From the NCBI GenBank assembly GCA_024516035.1, contig CM044966.1:22479185-22543184 (forward strand): DNA of 64,000 bases, written 5' to 3'. Source of the stretch: Bactericera cockerelli. Taxonomy: Eukaryota > Arthropoda > Insecta > Hemiptera > Triozidae. The translations under genes were made by a program, and so were the position numbers. The notes under the pieces were generated by a model, which saw only the letters and a list, made by a program, of their open reading frames with translations, did no database searches and was not told where the DNA came from. Positions 40,251 to 51,559 of this stretch are shown here, piece after piece; the first letter of the stretch is position 1, and each line of letters begins with the position of its first letter.

Positions 40251-40261
40251 AAAATTCAAGT

Positions 40262-40412
40262 AAAGTTATCATATTTTGTGTTAACCACTTTCGTGATATG
40301 ACAACTAATTAAATCGCTTTACTAAATCTTCGCTGAACCCGGGACTTGAACCACCGACCTCCAGGTTACAAGTCCGCCACCTTATCGATCAAGGTACTGA
40401 GATTTGTAACTC
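40262..40412 (-). repeat. SINE-C, minus strand
   Basis: AACCACTTTCGTGATATGAC, GGGACTTGAACCACCGACCT and AAGTCCGCCACCTTATCGAT. Confidence 0.8.
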
Positions 40413-40424
40413 CTTATTATTATT

Positions 40425-40600
40425 ATGAAACATTTTATTAGATTTAAGATGATATAATTATGTACAATACAAATAATTATTATAACAATTTATTAAAAAT
40501 GGAAACAATATAATATACAATAAAAAGGAAAAAAAAATAGAAAAATAAATATTATCATATGTCCTGGACTAAAGGACGAGGTTATTGCCTATGACAAAAA
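40425..40600 (+). repeat. Repeat G
   Basis: AACATTTTATTAGATTTAAG through GGACGAGGTTATTGCCTATG. Confidence 0.7.
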
Positions 40601-40619
40601 CCCCGTCTTTGACTTACTC

Positions 40620-40815
40620 CCTAGAATTAAAAGAAGAAAGAATTTGACTTACAACCTAGAATTAAAAGAAGGAAGATGGCTTTTGCAGGGCATATTATGA
40701 GAGGTTCAAGTGGAGAGTGGTTGTTGAATATCTTAGAAGGAAAAATTGCTGGTACCCGCGACAGAGGACGGCAGAGAAGGAAATAGTCCGATGATATCAA
40801 GGAGTGGGCGAACAT
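40620..40815 (+). pseudogene. RTE-type C-terminal fragment
   Basis: KMAFAGHIMRGSSGEWLLNI then LEGKIAGTRDRGRQRRK and a stop. The pattern GHI.RG ... EGKI.G.R..GR is the RTE ORF2 tail. Confidence 0.75.
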
Positions 40816-40821
40816 AAGAAC

Positions 40822-41345
40822 ATTGAATTGAATTTTATTGTGATAATATACAATATTGTATGAACACAATGGCTTAAATCTAATATAATATTAACATTCC
40901 AATATAATTTGCTTAATACTAATCTAATGATGATAATTTAAAAATTAAAAATTGAGCGGCAGAGTAAAAAGTAGAGAGAAAGAGTGGAGGGGGATGTAGG
41001 ATTGGTCACTCTAAATTGAAATAAGACTGGTAATCTGACTCTGTCTACCATTTCATTCCACTCCTGAAAATTTAGCCCAAAGAATTGGACACTTCCTGTA
41101 GACTGTAGGGAGACAAATCAAGAAGAAATTTCTTGATTGCAGTTTTAAACTGCTCGGCATGTTCAATTTGTCGAATTTGGTTGGGTAACTTGTTGAACAG
41201 TTTTATTCCTGCACTCAAGTAAGACCTACAGAATAGTCTCACCCCACTAGCCACAATATCGTCCCTTCCCCTGGTGTTGTACCCATGGATGTCCCTGTTT
41301 CTCTTCAGAGTGTCCTGTTTTTTGTGTATTAGGACGCAAGTATCT
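40822..41345 (-). pseudogene. CR1/L2-type LINE 3' end
   Basis: Minus strand: a C-terminal tail with HGYNTRG, then RLFCRSYLSAGIKLFNKLPN and FKTAIKKFLLDL to a stop at 41072, then a 3' UTR with AATAAAATTCAATTCAATG. The HxYxTR...LFN.LP layout matches the C-terminus of the element at 8.4 kb. Only the last part of ORF2 is left. Confidence 0.7.
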
Positions 41346-41359
41346 AATTTATTAACATA

Positions 41360-41525
41360 TTTATTTATTTAGAAACTCTTTATTAGCAGAACATATACAA
41401 GACAAACAATGGTAAAAATTAAATATAAAATTGACAGTATTAACAATATAAACAAGAAGAAAAAAAAAAAAAATATATATACATATTATGTCCTAACTAA
41501 AGGGCGGGGTTATATGGTAATATGA
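41360..41525 (+). repeat. Repeat G
   Basis: AAACTCTTTATTAGCAGAAC through TAACTAAAGGGCGGGGTTAT. Confidence 0.7.
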
Positions 41526-42365
41526 ACATAATATGGACAATGCAAGAGATTGGCGGAGCAGAGAGAAGAATGGAGAAATGCTATATTGAATATTAACTGA
41601 TGCAACCTTCGGCTACGAAGATGCAACCTATGAAGAAAAAAAATCTCTTCCACCCAACTACTTAAACAATGACCACTGAGCTACTGGAACAGAAGAGGGA
41701 GATGATGACGCTGGGATGTCTTGGAGACACACCAGGACCGAAGACTCTACGAGTTGTACGCAGGACGAATCCTTGGCTCTGGGTGGGTTCCTTATCCATC
41801 CATCTGGTACCCACTACCCGAACCGATCGTGAAAGTGAAACCAAGATTCTAGAATTCTTAGCCAACCACATCAACCAGCCAGTAGTCAGTTCTTAGTTAT
41901 ACGAGCCATCTATCCGAAACCCCGTCGAGCGAACGGAATTTTCAAGAAATTATTTCTAGCCAGTCTAAAATAATTTCATTTTTTTACATTCCTTATCGTT
42001 CTTTCACTACCTTTAATTTTTTTAAAAGTTTCTGTATAACTTTCTACAGTCGCGAATCGTAACCGAATATTTCAAATTTAAAAACAAGTGTTTACGTAAA
42101 CACTTTTCGTCTGTCGTTAAAATGATTTAATTAAGTGTTTTTTTTTATTGTTTTTGTTTCGAGTGTTTTTATAAATTGAAAGTTATGTAAAAGTGTGTGT
42201 AGTGTTTTTAAGTTTGTGAGGATATTGGTTTGGATTACCCCCCCTTTTCCGGTGTAAATGTAAGTTTATTAATTTTGAATAAATTATTTTTAGTTATCTT
42301 TTTTCCTATACATATAACACATCCATAATGTTCCCAGCTTCATTGTATATTTATTTATACACTAA
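41526..42365. other. No gene recognised
   Basis: Two overlapping frames of about 70-75 codons at 41662-41896 show no known motif. 42225-42260 has a C-run. It may be retroelement debris. Confidence 0.35.
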
Positions 42366-42369
42366 AAAA

Positions 42370-42640
42370 TACTTTGAGCGCCCGATTAGGTCACTTGTGC
42401 ACTTGCATGGCAAGCGAAAGGTCTGTGTTCGATCTCTCAAGCTGACAAAGAATTGTATACTAAATTTGACTACAGTTGTTTGTAAGGTATACATTTCGAT
42501 GTGCCAAGTATTGTGTCACTTCTCGCCCATCAGAGGGGAGGCAATACTATACGGGATGGGCAAGCTACAACACAGACCACAAGCGTCTACAGTAAATGCT
42601 ACGAAATAAATAATCTGTAAAACACTCATTTTTAAAATAA
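42370..42640 (+). repeat. SINE-D
   Basis: Degenerate head with CAAGCGAAAGGTCTGTGTTC, body GTATTGTGTCACTTCTCGCC, end ACAGACCACAAGCGTCTACA. Confidence 0.75.
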
Positions 42641-42800
42641 AAGGTATCTACAAAACAGACCACAAGCGTCGTCCACAGTAAATCCTACGAAAAAAAGGCT
42701 GTAAAACACTCATTTTTAAAATAATATCTACAAAACACACCACAAGCCTCGTCTACAGTAGCTCCTGTTTCATGGCTCAGAAAAATGAAAGGCTGAATAA
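42641..42800 (+). repeat. Two extra tandem copies of the SINE-D tail
   Basis: ACAGACCACAAGCGTCGTCC and ACACACCACAAGCCTCGTCT, each followed by AAAGGCTG. With the copy in 42560-42640 there are three in a row. Confidence 0.7.
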
Positions 42801-42844
42801 ACGTCCAGCGAGGTGAAGACTTCGTGATGTCATTTCCGGCACAA

Positions 42845-43085
42845 CCCTGGCCCGAGACGTATTATTATGTATTGTGTATTGTGTTCAAAATCCCAAACAG
42901 TATCAGTCATCAGTATAAATAGAGATAGAAAATTGAGAAGTTGTATAATCAGTATGATAACCTGCCATGTCCCGGCTGGGTTTCGAACCCATGACCCATG
43001 GATTACCAGTCAGACACCCCGACTGGGTTTCGAACCCAGGATCTCTGGGTTACCAGTGAGACGCCTTGACCACAGAGCTACCGGG
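42845..43085 (-). repeat. SINE-F with duplicated B-box segment
   Basis: GGCTGGGTTTCGAACCCATG and, 60 bp on, GACTGGGTTTCGAACCCAGG: the tRNA-like T-arm region occurs twice in tandem. Confidence 0.75.
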
Positions 43086-43127
43086 AATAACACTCTTTAG
43101 TGGAAGGTACCTACCGATACAGACTAA

Positions 43128-43256
43128 GGGCGGAATTAATAGACAACATCAATAACTTAAGTCTTTGGTAAGTGTCGATTTTCCCTATCGTACACAGTAC
43201 GCAATCCGTGACTTACCGCCACAGAGGTATAACAAAAACGTCTATTAATTCCGCCT
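43128..43256. mobile_element. MITE, second copy of the 7.1-kb family
   Basis: GGGCGGAATTAATAGACAAC at one end and GTCTATTAATTCCGCC at the other. Confidence 0.8.
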
Positions 43257-43483
43257 TTAATGACAACAACATTCCACCACAGCGCTCAACTCAAGACTAA
43301 ATTATAAATTTCAAAACATAATCTGACGGATGACCACTTTGTCAGAATCCAAATTTGGCCATGCCTCGCGTGGGCGTCAACTCTAACCACCACCCATGGG
43401 CGTCTAGTTCTCGAGATCTAGATTTTGAAACTAGCAACACACATGCTGAGTGCAGAGAGTTATGTAATCGCCCGTATTGTATA

Positions 43484-44347
43484 CAGGGTGGGGCAAAAGT
43501 CTGGAAACCCCTGAATAACTTTCGAATGGCTTCTTCGATAAAATTAAAATTTTGTACGTTAAACCGGGCAAATAAGACCTTCTTTTAGAGTGGGATCGAT
43601 TTTAGTTACCGGTCCCCATGTCGGGGCCAGAGGGGCCAACTTCATTTTTTTAAATACGAACCCCCACCTTGCGATACATTTTTGGAAAGGTCTTTAAATA
43701 AGAAATACATTGGTGCAGATTTTATTTTTTTAATATTAACTTTTTGCAAATGGCGTCCAACTTTGTGTATGCAGTAAAGTCTGGAAACCCCTGAATATCT
43801 TTTGAAAGGGCTTTCTCAGTAAATTTAAAATTGTGCACGGTAATCCTTGGTAATTAGACTTTTCCAAAAATGTATCGCAAGGTGGAGTTTTGTATTTAAA
43901 AAAATGAAGTTGGCCTCCCTGGCCCCGACATGGGGGCCGGTAAAAAAAAAATCGGTCCCATTCTAATATAAGGTCTAATTACCAAGGATTACCGTACACA
44001 ATTTTAAATTTACTGAGAAAGCCATTTCGAAAGATATTCAGGGGTTTCCAGACTTTACTGCATACAGAAAGTTGGACGCCATTTGCAAACAGTTAATATT
44101 AAAAAAATAAAATTTGCACCAATGTATGTGTTATATAAAGACCTTTTCAAAAATGTATCGCAAGGTGGGGGTTCGTATTTAAAAAAATGAAGTTGGCCCC
44201 CCTGGCCCCGACATGGGGTCGGTAACAAAAATCGACCTGACTCTAAAAGAAGGTCTTATTTGCCCGGTTTACCGTACAAATTTTTAATTTTACCGAAGAA
44301 GGCGTACGAAAGTTATTCAGGGGTTTCCAGACTTTTGCCCCACCCTG
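43484..44347. mobile_element. 864-bp fold-back element at a TA site (Tc1/mariner-like MITE)
   Basis: The ends CAGGGTGGGGCAAAAGTCTG and CAGACTTTTGCCCCACCCTG are perfect inverted repeats flanked by TA on each side. Pairing continues through hundreds of bases. Inside is a second inverted pair (AAATGGCGTCCAACTTT / AAAGTTGGACGCCATTT) and three copies of the block AATGAAGTTGGCC...GGCCCCGACATGGGG. No transposase. Confidence 0.85.
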
Positions 44348-44349
44348 TA

Positions 44350-44890
44350 TAGGAGGGGCATTGTTAGGGGTATACCAGGCGATGTTTACTACTTATCTAT
44401 TTTATTTTTGTATAGGTAAAATCTATTCATACCTCGTGAGGTAAAATGAGCAGCTATTTGTAAGGATAGATACCAGTGACTGTATTAAGAGGAGGAATAT
44501 GGATATTGGATTAGAATGGATACTGAAAGAACCTTAAAAGGCGTGTATAGAGGTCTCCCTTATGAAGCACTTTCGCCTTTTTGTTATAGACTTGACCCCC
44601 TCCTAAAATGGTTCATATAAGACGTGGTTAAAAAAAAGGCACAATTTTCTGAAACACCGTGTTTATTACAGTTTATTTACAACACAATAAAGAAACCACA
44701 TACCTACAAAATTATAACCAAGCTTTCAAAAATAACTTCCATCAACAATAAAAATGCAGGTGCGTAGAGAATGCTAATTAGGCATTAGCTAATGCTTGAA
44801 TTAGAATCATGCGCTAATTAGGAATTATCTAATAAATGAATTAGAATTATGTGTTCAGAATGCAGGTGACATCAGAGTTGGTTTGCCTTC
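44350..44890. other. No gene recognised
   Basis: A short direct repeat (TGAATTAGAATCATGCGCTA / TGAATTAGAATTATGTG) lies at 44790-44855. Confidence 0.4.
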
Positions 44891-44894
44891 TTGG

Positions 44895-45115
44895 GAAGGT
44901 ACTGTACTGGTAGCCAAGTGGTTTACGCGCTAGTCTGGTAATCCAGGTAGCGTAGGGATCCGTTGGTTCGAATCCCCCCACCAAGTGCATGAATTTTTCC
45001 TCATTGAATTTGTGACCACATAATAATAAAACCCTGAGGGTTAGGTGGTAGAAAATGCTTTGAGCATTAACCTCGCCTGGTGCTTACCTTCCACTATAGA
45101 GTGTTATTGTTATTA
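44895..45115 (+). repeat. SINE-A
   Basis: TAGCCAAGTGGTTTACGCGC, GTTGGTTCGAATCCCCC, CCTCGCCTGGTGCTTACC. Confidence 0.85.
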
Positions 45116-46515
45116 TTACTCTCTAGAAGTTTCTTTTACTTTCTTTTACCTATAAGGTATAGAAAGTATAGTTTTTGGTCTTTTTTTTGTTTAAAGGAAG
45201 AAAAGCTTTTTGATTTAACCCAGCAAGGTATGCGGGGTGCACTCATACCTCGTGAGTCAAAAATGAGTAGTTACTTGTATGAGTGACGACCAATGGCGGC
45301 ATTACCAGAGCAAAAAGTAATTAATATAATAGAATAATTCGAAATGTGAAGGAGGCTCTTAGTAATACTGCGCTACCCACAAAAATTGTGAAGAGGTCTT
45401 GTGCTTCACCACAAAAAAAAGCATACAGGTGTGCGGGGTATGCAGATATGCTGTATAATATTGTTATAATACCTGGAATTGTTATAATAATTATTTGTAC
45501 TGTACAATCTGTACATATATTATGTCTTTTTATCTAAGAAAGTGTGTAATAATAATAATAATTACCAGACCAGCGCGTTAACCACTTAACTTCCAATGTG
45601 CGTAGACTGTGGCCAGCTTTAGTTACCTATCTTAGCTGTCAGAACCATCTGCGATTACCTGAGGGTATAATGAAGGTCAATTTATGCATTCCATTCCAAC
45701 CTAGGACAGACATACCAACATTCCTTTACGGGTGTCCATTGGTTTGTGTTGTATGCGTTTTCTTGAGTAAATAAATGCAAACTATTCCATGTGCATTGTG
45801 CATTATTAGTAGATACATAGTTATGTGCATAATATACACATTATCTCTGCTGATCGTAGAGTTAAAGGGCCTTGTTCACGCCATGTGACTCCAGTTTGAA
45901 TTGCCTCCAAACTTTCCCCGCGCATATCAATCGATCTCTACGCCCCTAACTGTTAGAGATAACACTTCGATATCAGATGATAGGCATATCATATGTTCTT
46001 ACAAAGAAAGCCACAGAAATTCGGTACGATAGATTGGGAACGACGATGCCTCGTTCAGATTGTTACAAACAGTGGTCAGGCAGGGTACGTCTTCGCTCCT
46101 TCCTCAATCTACCCCCTTTGATCCACTTCTAAAGGCGTACGTAAGTACTTGGTACAAGTACTCAAGGTAAGACCATCCAATCTCATTTCGTAGTAGTAGA
46201 TTATTTCTTCCTTTTATCTTTCCGTGTAAATTTAATACTCTTTAGTACCTTATAATACACCCCCTTTGTAGTAGCGTTATTGAACCAGCGGCCTTTTCTT
46301 CGTTAAACCCCAGTAACTGGGAAACTTAGGTCTTTCGGCTTCAAAGCCCCAGTTACTACATTAATTCAGGCCTTATAGGAAGAAAAAAACATTTGTACTA
46401 CAGGACTTATGAACGAAGGTACCACGTCATTGTATGGAATGATTGGAATGTATTGTAGGTTCATAGACATGCATAATAATTACCTACATGTACAGTACAG
46501 GTAATACTGTCACAA
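45116..46515. other. Repeat debris; no gene
   Basis: 45135-45175 is a palindromic end, ACCTATAAGGTATAGAAAGT, like the one at 3465-3500. 45470-45560 is a repeat G piece. 45600-46510 shows nothing recognisable. Confidence 0.4.
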
Positions 46516-46516
46516 T

Positions 46517-46800
46517 ATAATAATAATAACACTCTTTAGTGGAAAGTAACCACCGGGAGAGGTTAATAATAATAATAATAATACTCTTTAGTGGAAGGCA
46601 TCCACCAGGCGAGGTTAATGCTCAAAGCTTTTTCTACCACCTAACCCTCAGACTCTTATTATTATGTGCTCACAAACTCAAATGAATAAGGAAAAATTCA
46701 TGCACTGGGTGGGATTCTAACCAACGGATCCCTACGCTACCTGGATTACCAGACTAACGCGTTAACCACTGGACTACCACGTTAATGCTCAAAGTATTTT
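46517..46800 (-). repeat. SINE-A, minus strand
   Basis: Tail TTAGTGGAAGGCATCCACCA and head GGATTACCAGACTAACGCG. Short extra pieces of tail lie on both sides, so more than one insertion is involved. Confidence 0.8.
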
Positions 46801-46826
46801 CTACCACCTAACCCTCAGAGTCATAT

Positions 46827-46990
46827 GTCAATAGTGTTTTCATCAGTTGGCTCTATGAGCTCATTGTGTATAACCACCTTCCTGTGGATCTATTCGTTAT
46901 TGAATGTTTTTGTATCAAATAATGTCAATAATGGTTTCATCACTCGACTCTATGAGCTCATTGCGTATCAAGTGTTGTGCTTGTATTATT
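46827..46990 (+). repeat. Direct duplication of about 95 bp
   Basis: GTCAATAGTGTTTTCATCAG and GTCAATAATGGTTTCATCAC each precede GACTCTATGAGCTCATTG or its near copy. Confidence 0.65.
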
Positions 46991-47039
46991 ATTGTCTATC
47001 TCCTGTAACAGAAACCTGATACCAATGTAAACACCTAGC

Positions 47040-47240
47040 CAGCCTCTGTGGCGTAACGGTTGTGACTACTGCCCGTAGACCCGAGAACCTGAGTTCGATT
47101 CCCGGTTGGAGCAGATTTTTCGAACAGAAAATTCTGTTCCCTCCGAGCACGTGCGGCTGTCATTTCCGGATTCCCAGTAAATGGCGGGTAAAACTTTCGT
47201 CCTGACTATCTCAAAATCAGGACTTTAAAAACAAAGAGAA
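47040..47240 (+). repeat. SINE-B
   Basis: CTCTGTGGCGTAACGGTTGT, GAGTTCGATTCCCGGTTGG, then a shortened body. Confidence 0.8.
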
Positions 47241-47764
47241 TCAACTGGTCACAAAAGATCTAACAGAGGTCGGTATGATAATTGGGGATTCTATAGAGGA
47301 ACTCTAACCAGTCTATAACAATAAAAAATGTAACACCTGAACTATTTGAGTTGCTAATATTATTTACCACTATGTAATAGATGCAATACACGGCCATGTC
47401 AGCCATACAAACAAACAAATACGCACTGACAATGTTGTACACAAAAACATAAACAAACAACAGAATGTTTTGAGTTATGTGAAGAAGATTTCTCACTACT
47501 CATGTTGAGAACATATAGAATATTCGCGACACCTCCTCTATTGTACCTACATAAAGAATACCTAATATTTGTTTCTTTTTTGTTGTGGCAATGTGGCATA
47601 TTCACAGAATTTCAGAATGTCCTAGTTTAGATTTTTTAAATACTTTAAAAGAGGGACAAGTTGGACTACTTTTAACATTAAGTAGGCCAGGCGCTCGTTC
47701 AAGAAACACTCCTCAAAATCCCCGAATCTGCGTTTCAACCTTTACACAACGCACTCAGATTGGT
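47241..47764. other. No gene recognised
   Basis: No domain, exon or repeat family was identified. Confidence 0.4.
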
Positions 47765-47855
47765 TATTCTGTCTGTCTCGATAGCACAGTGGTAAAGGCG
47801 ACACTTTGTGAATCCAGAGTTTCCAGAGGTCGCGGGTTCGAAACTCAAAATCTCC
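47765..47855 (+). repeat. SINE-F head inside a short direct repeat
   Basis: GGTCGCGGGTTCGAAACTC. The flanks AATCTGCGTTTCAACC and CGCACTCAGAT occur on both sides, like a long target duplication. Confidence 0.65.
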
Positions 47856-47984
47856 GAATCTGCGTTTCAACCATCACACAATGCACTCAGATTTGTTATT
47901 CCGTTCCAATTAACCTTTATTATTTTTTGAAACTATTTTATCTTCTATTTATTTTTTATATAAATAAAGATTTATATAATAATA

Positions 47985-48062
47985 ATAATAATCTGGGATT
48001 CGAACCACCGACCTCCAGGTTACAAGTCCGCCGCCTTATCGATCAAGCTACTGAGGTCGGGT
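47985..48062 (-). repeat. SINE-C head, minus strand
   Basis: GGGATTCGAACCACCGACCT and AAGTCCGCCGCCTTATCGAT. Confidence 0.75.
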
Positions 48063-48374
48063 AGAAGAATAAAGTCATAGGAGTTGCAAATAATAGAGTA
48101 GGTAGATATTATTACAACAATTAACATCAAGACTAACAATTACGTGAAATTCTAAACCACATTCTTAAAACAGGCCTACAGCCTACGCAACATGACCAAC
48201 CTGTGATACAGTCAGCGTTACTCAACCTGTGGCACAGTCGGTACATACACCTGCATCGGAGTAATTCTGAGGTCCAAAAGGTTGATATACGCCTGATTTT
48301 GGATGCTACAGCTATTTTTTTTATTTTTTTCAAGGTTTTTGTGATTTTCTGGGGATATTTCGTTCACTGCCGAT

Positions 48375-48600
48375 AGTAATAATAATAATAATACTCTTTA
48401 GGGTTAGGGGAAGGTAACCACCAGGCGAGGTTAATGCTCAAAGGATTTTATACCATCTAACCTTCAGAGTCTTATTATTATGTGGTCACAAACTCAAATG
48501 AATGAGGAAAAATTCATGCACTGGGTGGGTTTCGAACCGACGGATATCTACGCTACCTGGATTACCAGACCAGCGCGTTAACGAGTTGACTATGATGAGT
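48375..48600 (-). repeat. SINE-A, minus strand
   Basis: GTTAATGCTCAAAGGATTTT to GGTTTCGAACCGACGGATAT and TGGATTACCAGACCAGCGCG. Confidence 0.8.
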
Positions 48601-48741
48601 TCATGTTAATAATTTTCTACCACAAGATCTTGGGAACATCATTAGCGATGCAGGTGTTGACATTATCCTCTGCACAGAGATTGATGTGATTGACTCATTC
48701 AATTTTATTATTGAATAAGCTTATGTATGTAATTTTAAGTT

Positions 48742-49345
48742 TTTACTTTCCTTATCCTACTTATAATAAGGAAAGTATTGTATTCGTCGAAAATTTGACC
48801 TACCCAGTTTTTCACATTTCTTGATCATAGCCTCAGGATACCAAAAAAGTTGTTTTTAGCCATTGGTCCGTGCGTCTGTCTGTCTGTCTGTCTGTGAACA
48901 GGATATCTCAAGAACGGTAAGAGCTAGAGACATGAAATTTGGTATGCAAATCAATTTTATACACCAGACGAACCACGAAACTTTTGGTTGAAATCGGCCG
49001 CAAGTGCCGCTTCTATGAATTGGTTAATGATACGAAAAAAGTTACAGAACAACATTTTCTTAGATTAAAAAAATAATAGGGGTCTCTTCTTATCATTTTT
49101 TTTGATATCTTGAACTTTTTGGACCTCGGCCCCAATTTACCGGTATTTTGGGGGGACCCGCTCAGACTAACTTTTTTATTATTCATCCTAGATGGAGATT
49201 GTGACATATCAAATCCAATGATTTTGAGGTGCTGATTACGAATTTGGCTTTGATTTTTAGCTGACTGTTACCTTTGAGTCACCAGTGGCTTTTGGTCCTG
49301 TTCGCATTCCTAATATGATAAAGAAAGTCGTGTGATGTTTACACC
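48742..49345 (-). repeat. Dispersed repeat family 2, best-preserved copy
   Basis: CTTTCCTTATCCTACTTATA end, GTATTCGTCGAAAATTTGAC, a CTGT run, GGATATCTCAAGAACGG, CACGAAACTTTTGGTTGAAA, GTGACATATCAAATCC, GATAAAGAAAGTCGTGTGAT. Confidence 0.75.
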
Positions 49346-49664
49346 AGATTTTTTTTTTTTTTTCAATATCCAATAATTATAAAAATGGAGTAATTTTTCC
49401 GTGAAATTAACCAAAAAAAAATAAATAATAACAATAAAATTGTGGGTAGTTTGCGCGGCAAATGGTGGATTATTAATTTATACTTCCCCCACCTGCATCG
49501 TCGAGACAATACACATTTTTCTCAAGTTATGAAAATGGGGACCTGCAGTTCCCTCAATGCTCTCACTTTGGGAACAGCTCACTGCAGAGATTTTGGCGTA
49601 CTACACAACATACCTAATTGTAGACTGTAGTTGTACATTGCACTCCTAGAACTAGAAGTAACTG

Positions 49665-49698
49665 TACAGGGTGTTACTGAGGTTGGTAACACCCTGTA
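49665..49698. mobile_element. Minimal TA-flanked element remnant
   Basis: TA, CAGGGTGTTAC, eight bases, GTAACACCCTG, TA. It has the form of a Tc1/mariner-type element reduced to its two ends. Confidence 0.6.
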
Positions 49699-49758
49699 TT
49701 ATAGTACAAAAAATAAACAGTCATACCTGAGTTCTACAAGGTATACAAGATTATACGT

Positions 49759-49923
49759 CAGCGGTTCCCAACCTTTTAAGCTTGGGGGCCCAATAATATT
49801 TTTAAAACAACTTTTCGGCCCACCGTACTTATTTTGCACTATTTTAATATTATTTTTTGAGTTTCGGCCAGCATCCGCGGCCCAGTAGCGAGCTGCCCGC
49901 GGCCCACCGGTTGGGAACCGCTG
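49759..49923. mobile_element. Non-autonomous hAT element, 165 bp, perfect target duplication
   Basis: Ends CAGCGGTTCCCAACC and GGTTGGGAACCGCTG are perfect inverted repeats, and TTATACGT flanks both sides. Eight-base target duplication plus CAG...CTG ends define hAT. The interior is G/C-rich (GGCCCACCG). Confidence 0.9.
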
Positions 49924-50084
49924 TTATACGTCATATTCTGTAGTATACATTAGGTTTTCTATGCCAGTAGGTAACAGGTTTAAGATGGTTGCGTAATAAC
50001 ATCGGAGTAAAACACTCAACTAACCCAGAACTACTCTAGACTCATGCATCATTCACGTAGTGTGCTCCGAGATTATTATGGAGT

Positions 50085-50265
50085 GTCAGATCACGGCGGT
50101 CTGGTAATCGCGAGGTCACGGGTTCGAAAACCAGCCGCGACATAACAAGTTGATGAGTTTGTGACCACATAATAATAATAAGACTCTGAGGTTGTCGTGG
50201 TAGAATTGTAGAAAATGCTTTGAGCAATAACCTCGCCTGGTGGTTACCTTCCACTAAAGAGTAGG
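50085..50265 (+). repeat. Chimeric SINE: SINE-F head, SINE-A tail
   Basis: GAGGTCACGGGTTCGAAAAC and CGCGACATAACAAGTT (SINE-F) run straight into GAGTTTGTGACCACATAATA and CCTCGCCTGGTGGTTACC (SINE-A). Confidence 0.75.
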
Positions 50266-50269
50266 ACAT

Positions 50270-50335
50270 AAAGCTAATGTCCTACGTAAAGGGCGGGGTT
50301 ATTGCCTGTGGCAATCTCTTCCACCCAACCCTTTA
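50270..50335 (+). repeat. Repeat G piece
   Basis: AAAGGGCGGGGTTATTGCCT and CAATCTCTTCCACCCAACCC. Confidence 0.7.
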
Positions 50336-50679
50336 GTGAAGCAGTAGTAGGATTTTTGTTCTCGCCAAGGAGGCAAAATCTTCTTATCTCTTCTTCCACT
50401 TTGGGGTGGCATTGGTCAACTTTGGTTTGAATTTGAATGGTCACCCATCCAAGTCCTAACATTGCTAGATGTTGCTTAACTTCAGTGAAGAACGAAAACT
50501 GGTGTATTCAACGTGCCATGAACGCTGGCTCAGAAGTGTTTGATTTTGATGTATAGTATTCTTCTTCCGGTCCACTTTGAACATCTGTTAAATAATCCAT
50601 GTACAAAATGTTCACACAATGTAGGAAATTGCGTATCAAGGTATTTCATAAGAATCTAATATCTATGTTATGTATTAAA

Positions 50680-50930
50680 GCCTCCGTGGCGTAACGGTTA
50701 TGACTACTGCCCATAGTCCAGATGTCCCGAGTTCGACTCCCGGTTGGGACAGGCTTTTCAAAGAAAATTTTGTACCCTCCAAACACGTGAGGCTGCCATT
50801 TCCGGCTTTACCCAGGCTGGGTGAGGTTAATGTGGGTAGCAGGTACGATTTCCAGCGAATGGAGGGTAAAACCACCGTCTTGACTATCTATCTCAAATCG
50901 GGACGTTAAAACCGAATAGAAGAATCAACT
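50680..50930 (+). repeat. SINE-B
   Basis: CTCCGTGGCGTAACGGTTAT, GAGTTCGACTCCCGGTTGG, ACCCAGGCTGGGTGAGGTTA. Confidence 0.85.
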
Positions 50931-51242
50931 GGTGACAATAGATGTAATTAGGTCGTAGTGTTTGTAAGGGTTTCACTAAAAACCCTGCAACCAGGTCAGA
51001 TAATAAAAAAAATGTTATGTATTTAATATGGTAGGTACATGTATCAAAGATATGATTTATTTAACCCAGATAACGCGGTGAAATTTTTTGTTTTATTTTT
51101 TTGGAGTGATATAAATTGAGTCCTGAATCAATATAAGTGCTGTCAACTTATCACTCGGACTCAAAACAAAGAGCTTAAGGTGTCGCCAACTAACCTCAAC
51201 AAGCTGAGTTAATTAGAAAGATCCACAATGTAGTACCTTTCA
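50931..51242. other. No gene recognised
   Basis: Nothing identified. Confidence 0.4.
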
Positions 51243-51304
51243 CCAGATGGGGCTGACGTCCTTCCAGAGGGACGTCCTTCTGGAAGGACGTCAGCCCCAT
51301 CTGG
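51243..51304. repeat. Perfect 26-bp-stem hairpin
   Basis: The arm starting CCAGATGGGGCTGACGTCC pairs perfectly over 26 bp with 51279-51304 around a 10-nt loop (GGGACGTCCT). The loop itself repeats the GGGACGTCC motif. GC-rich in AT-rich surroundings. Confidence 0.85.
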
Positions 51305-51559
51305 GTTAAGAACATATAGGTATACAAAATAATAACACTAAGATTTCTAGATGTATCTACATAATATGTATAATTATGTTAATGTATGTTTGCTAACATT
51401 AACATAAGACCCATTCAACATTAGTAGCAGGCTGTAAACACACACATTCAGTTGAATGTTACTTTGAAAAATTGATGTGCAGAAAATTGTTATCTAATAC
51501 CTAATTCTGCGAAGAAATTACCTATTCATTTTGGCAAGTTCCTTATTGCTTGCAATACA

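Noticed and set aside
47585..48064. 159-codon frame
   Set aside because: It runs through a SINE-F head and its flanking duplication, with no similarity of its own.
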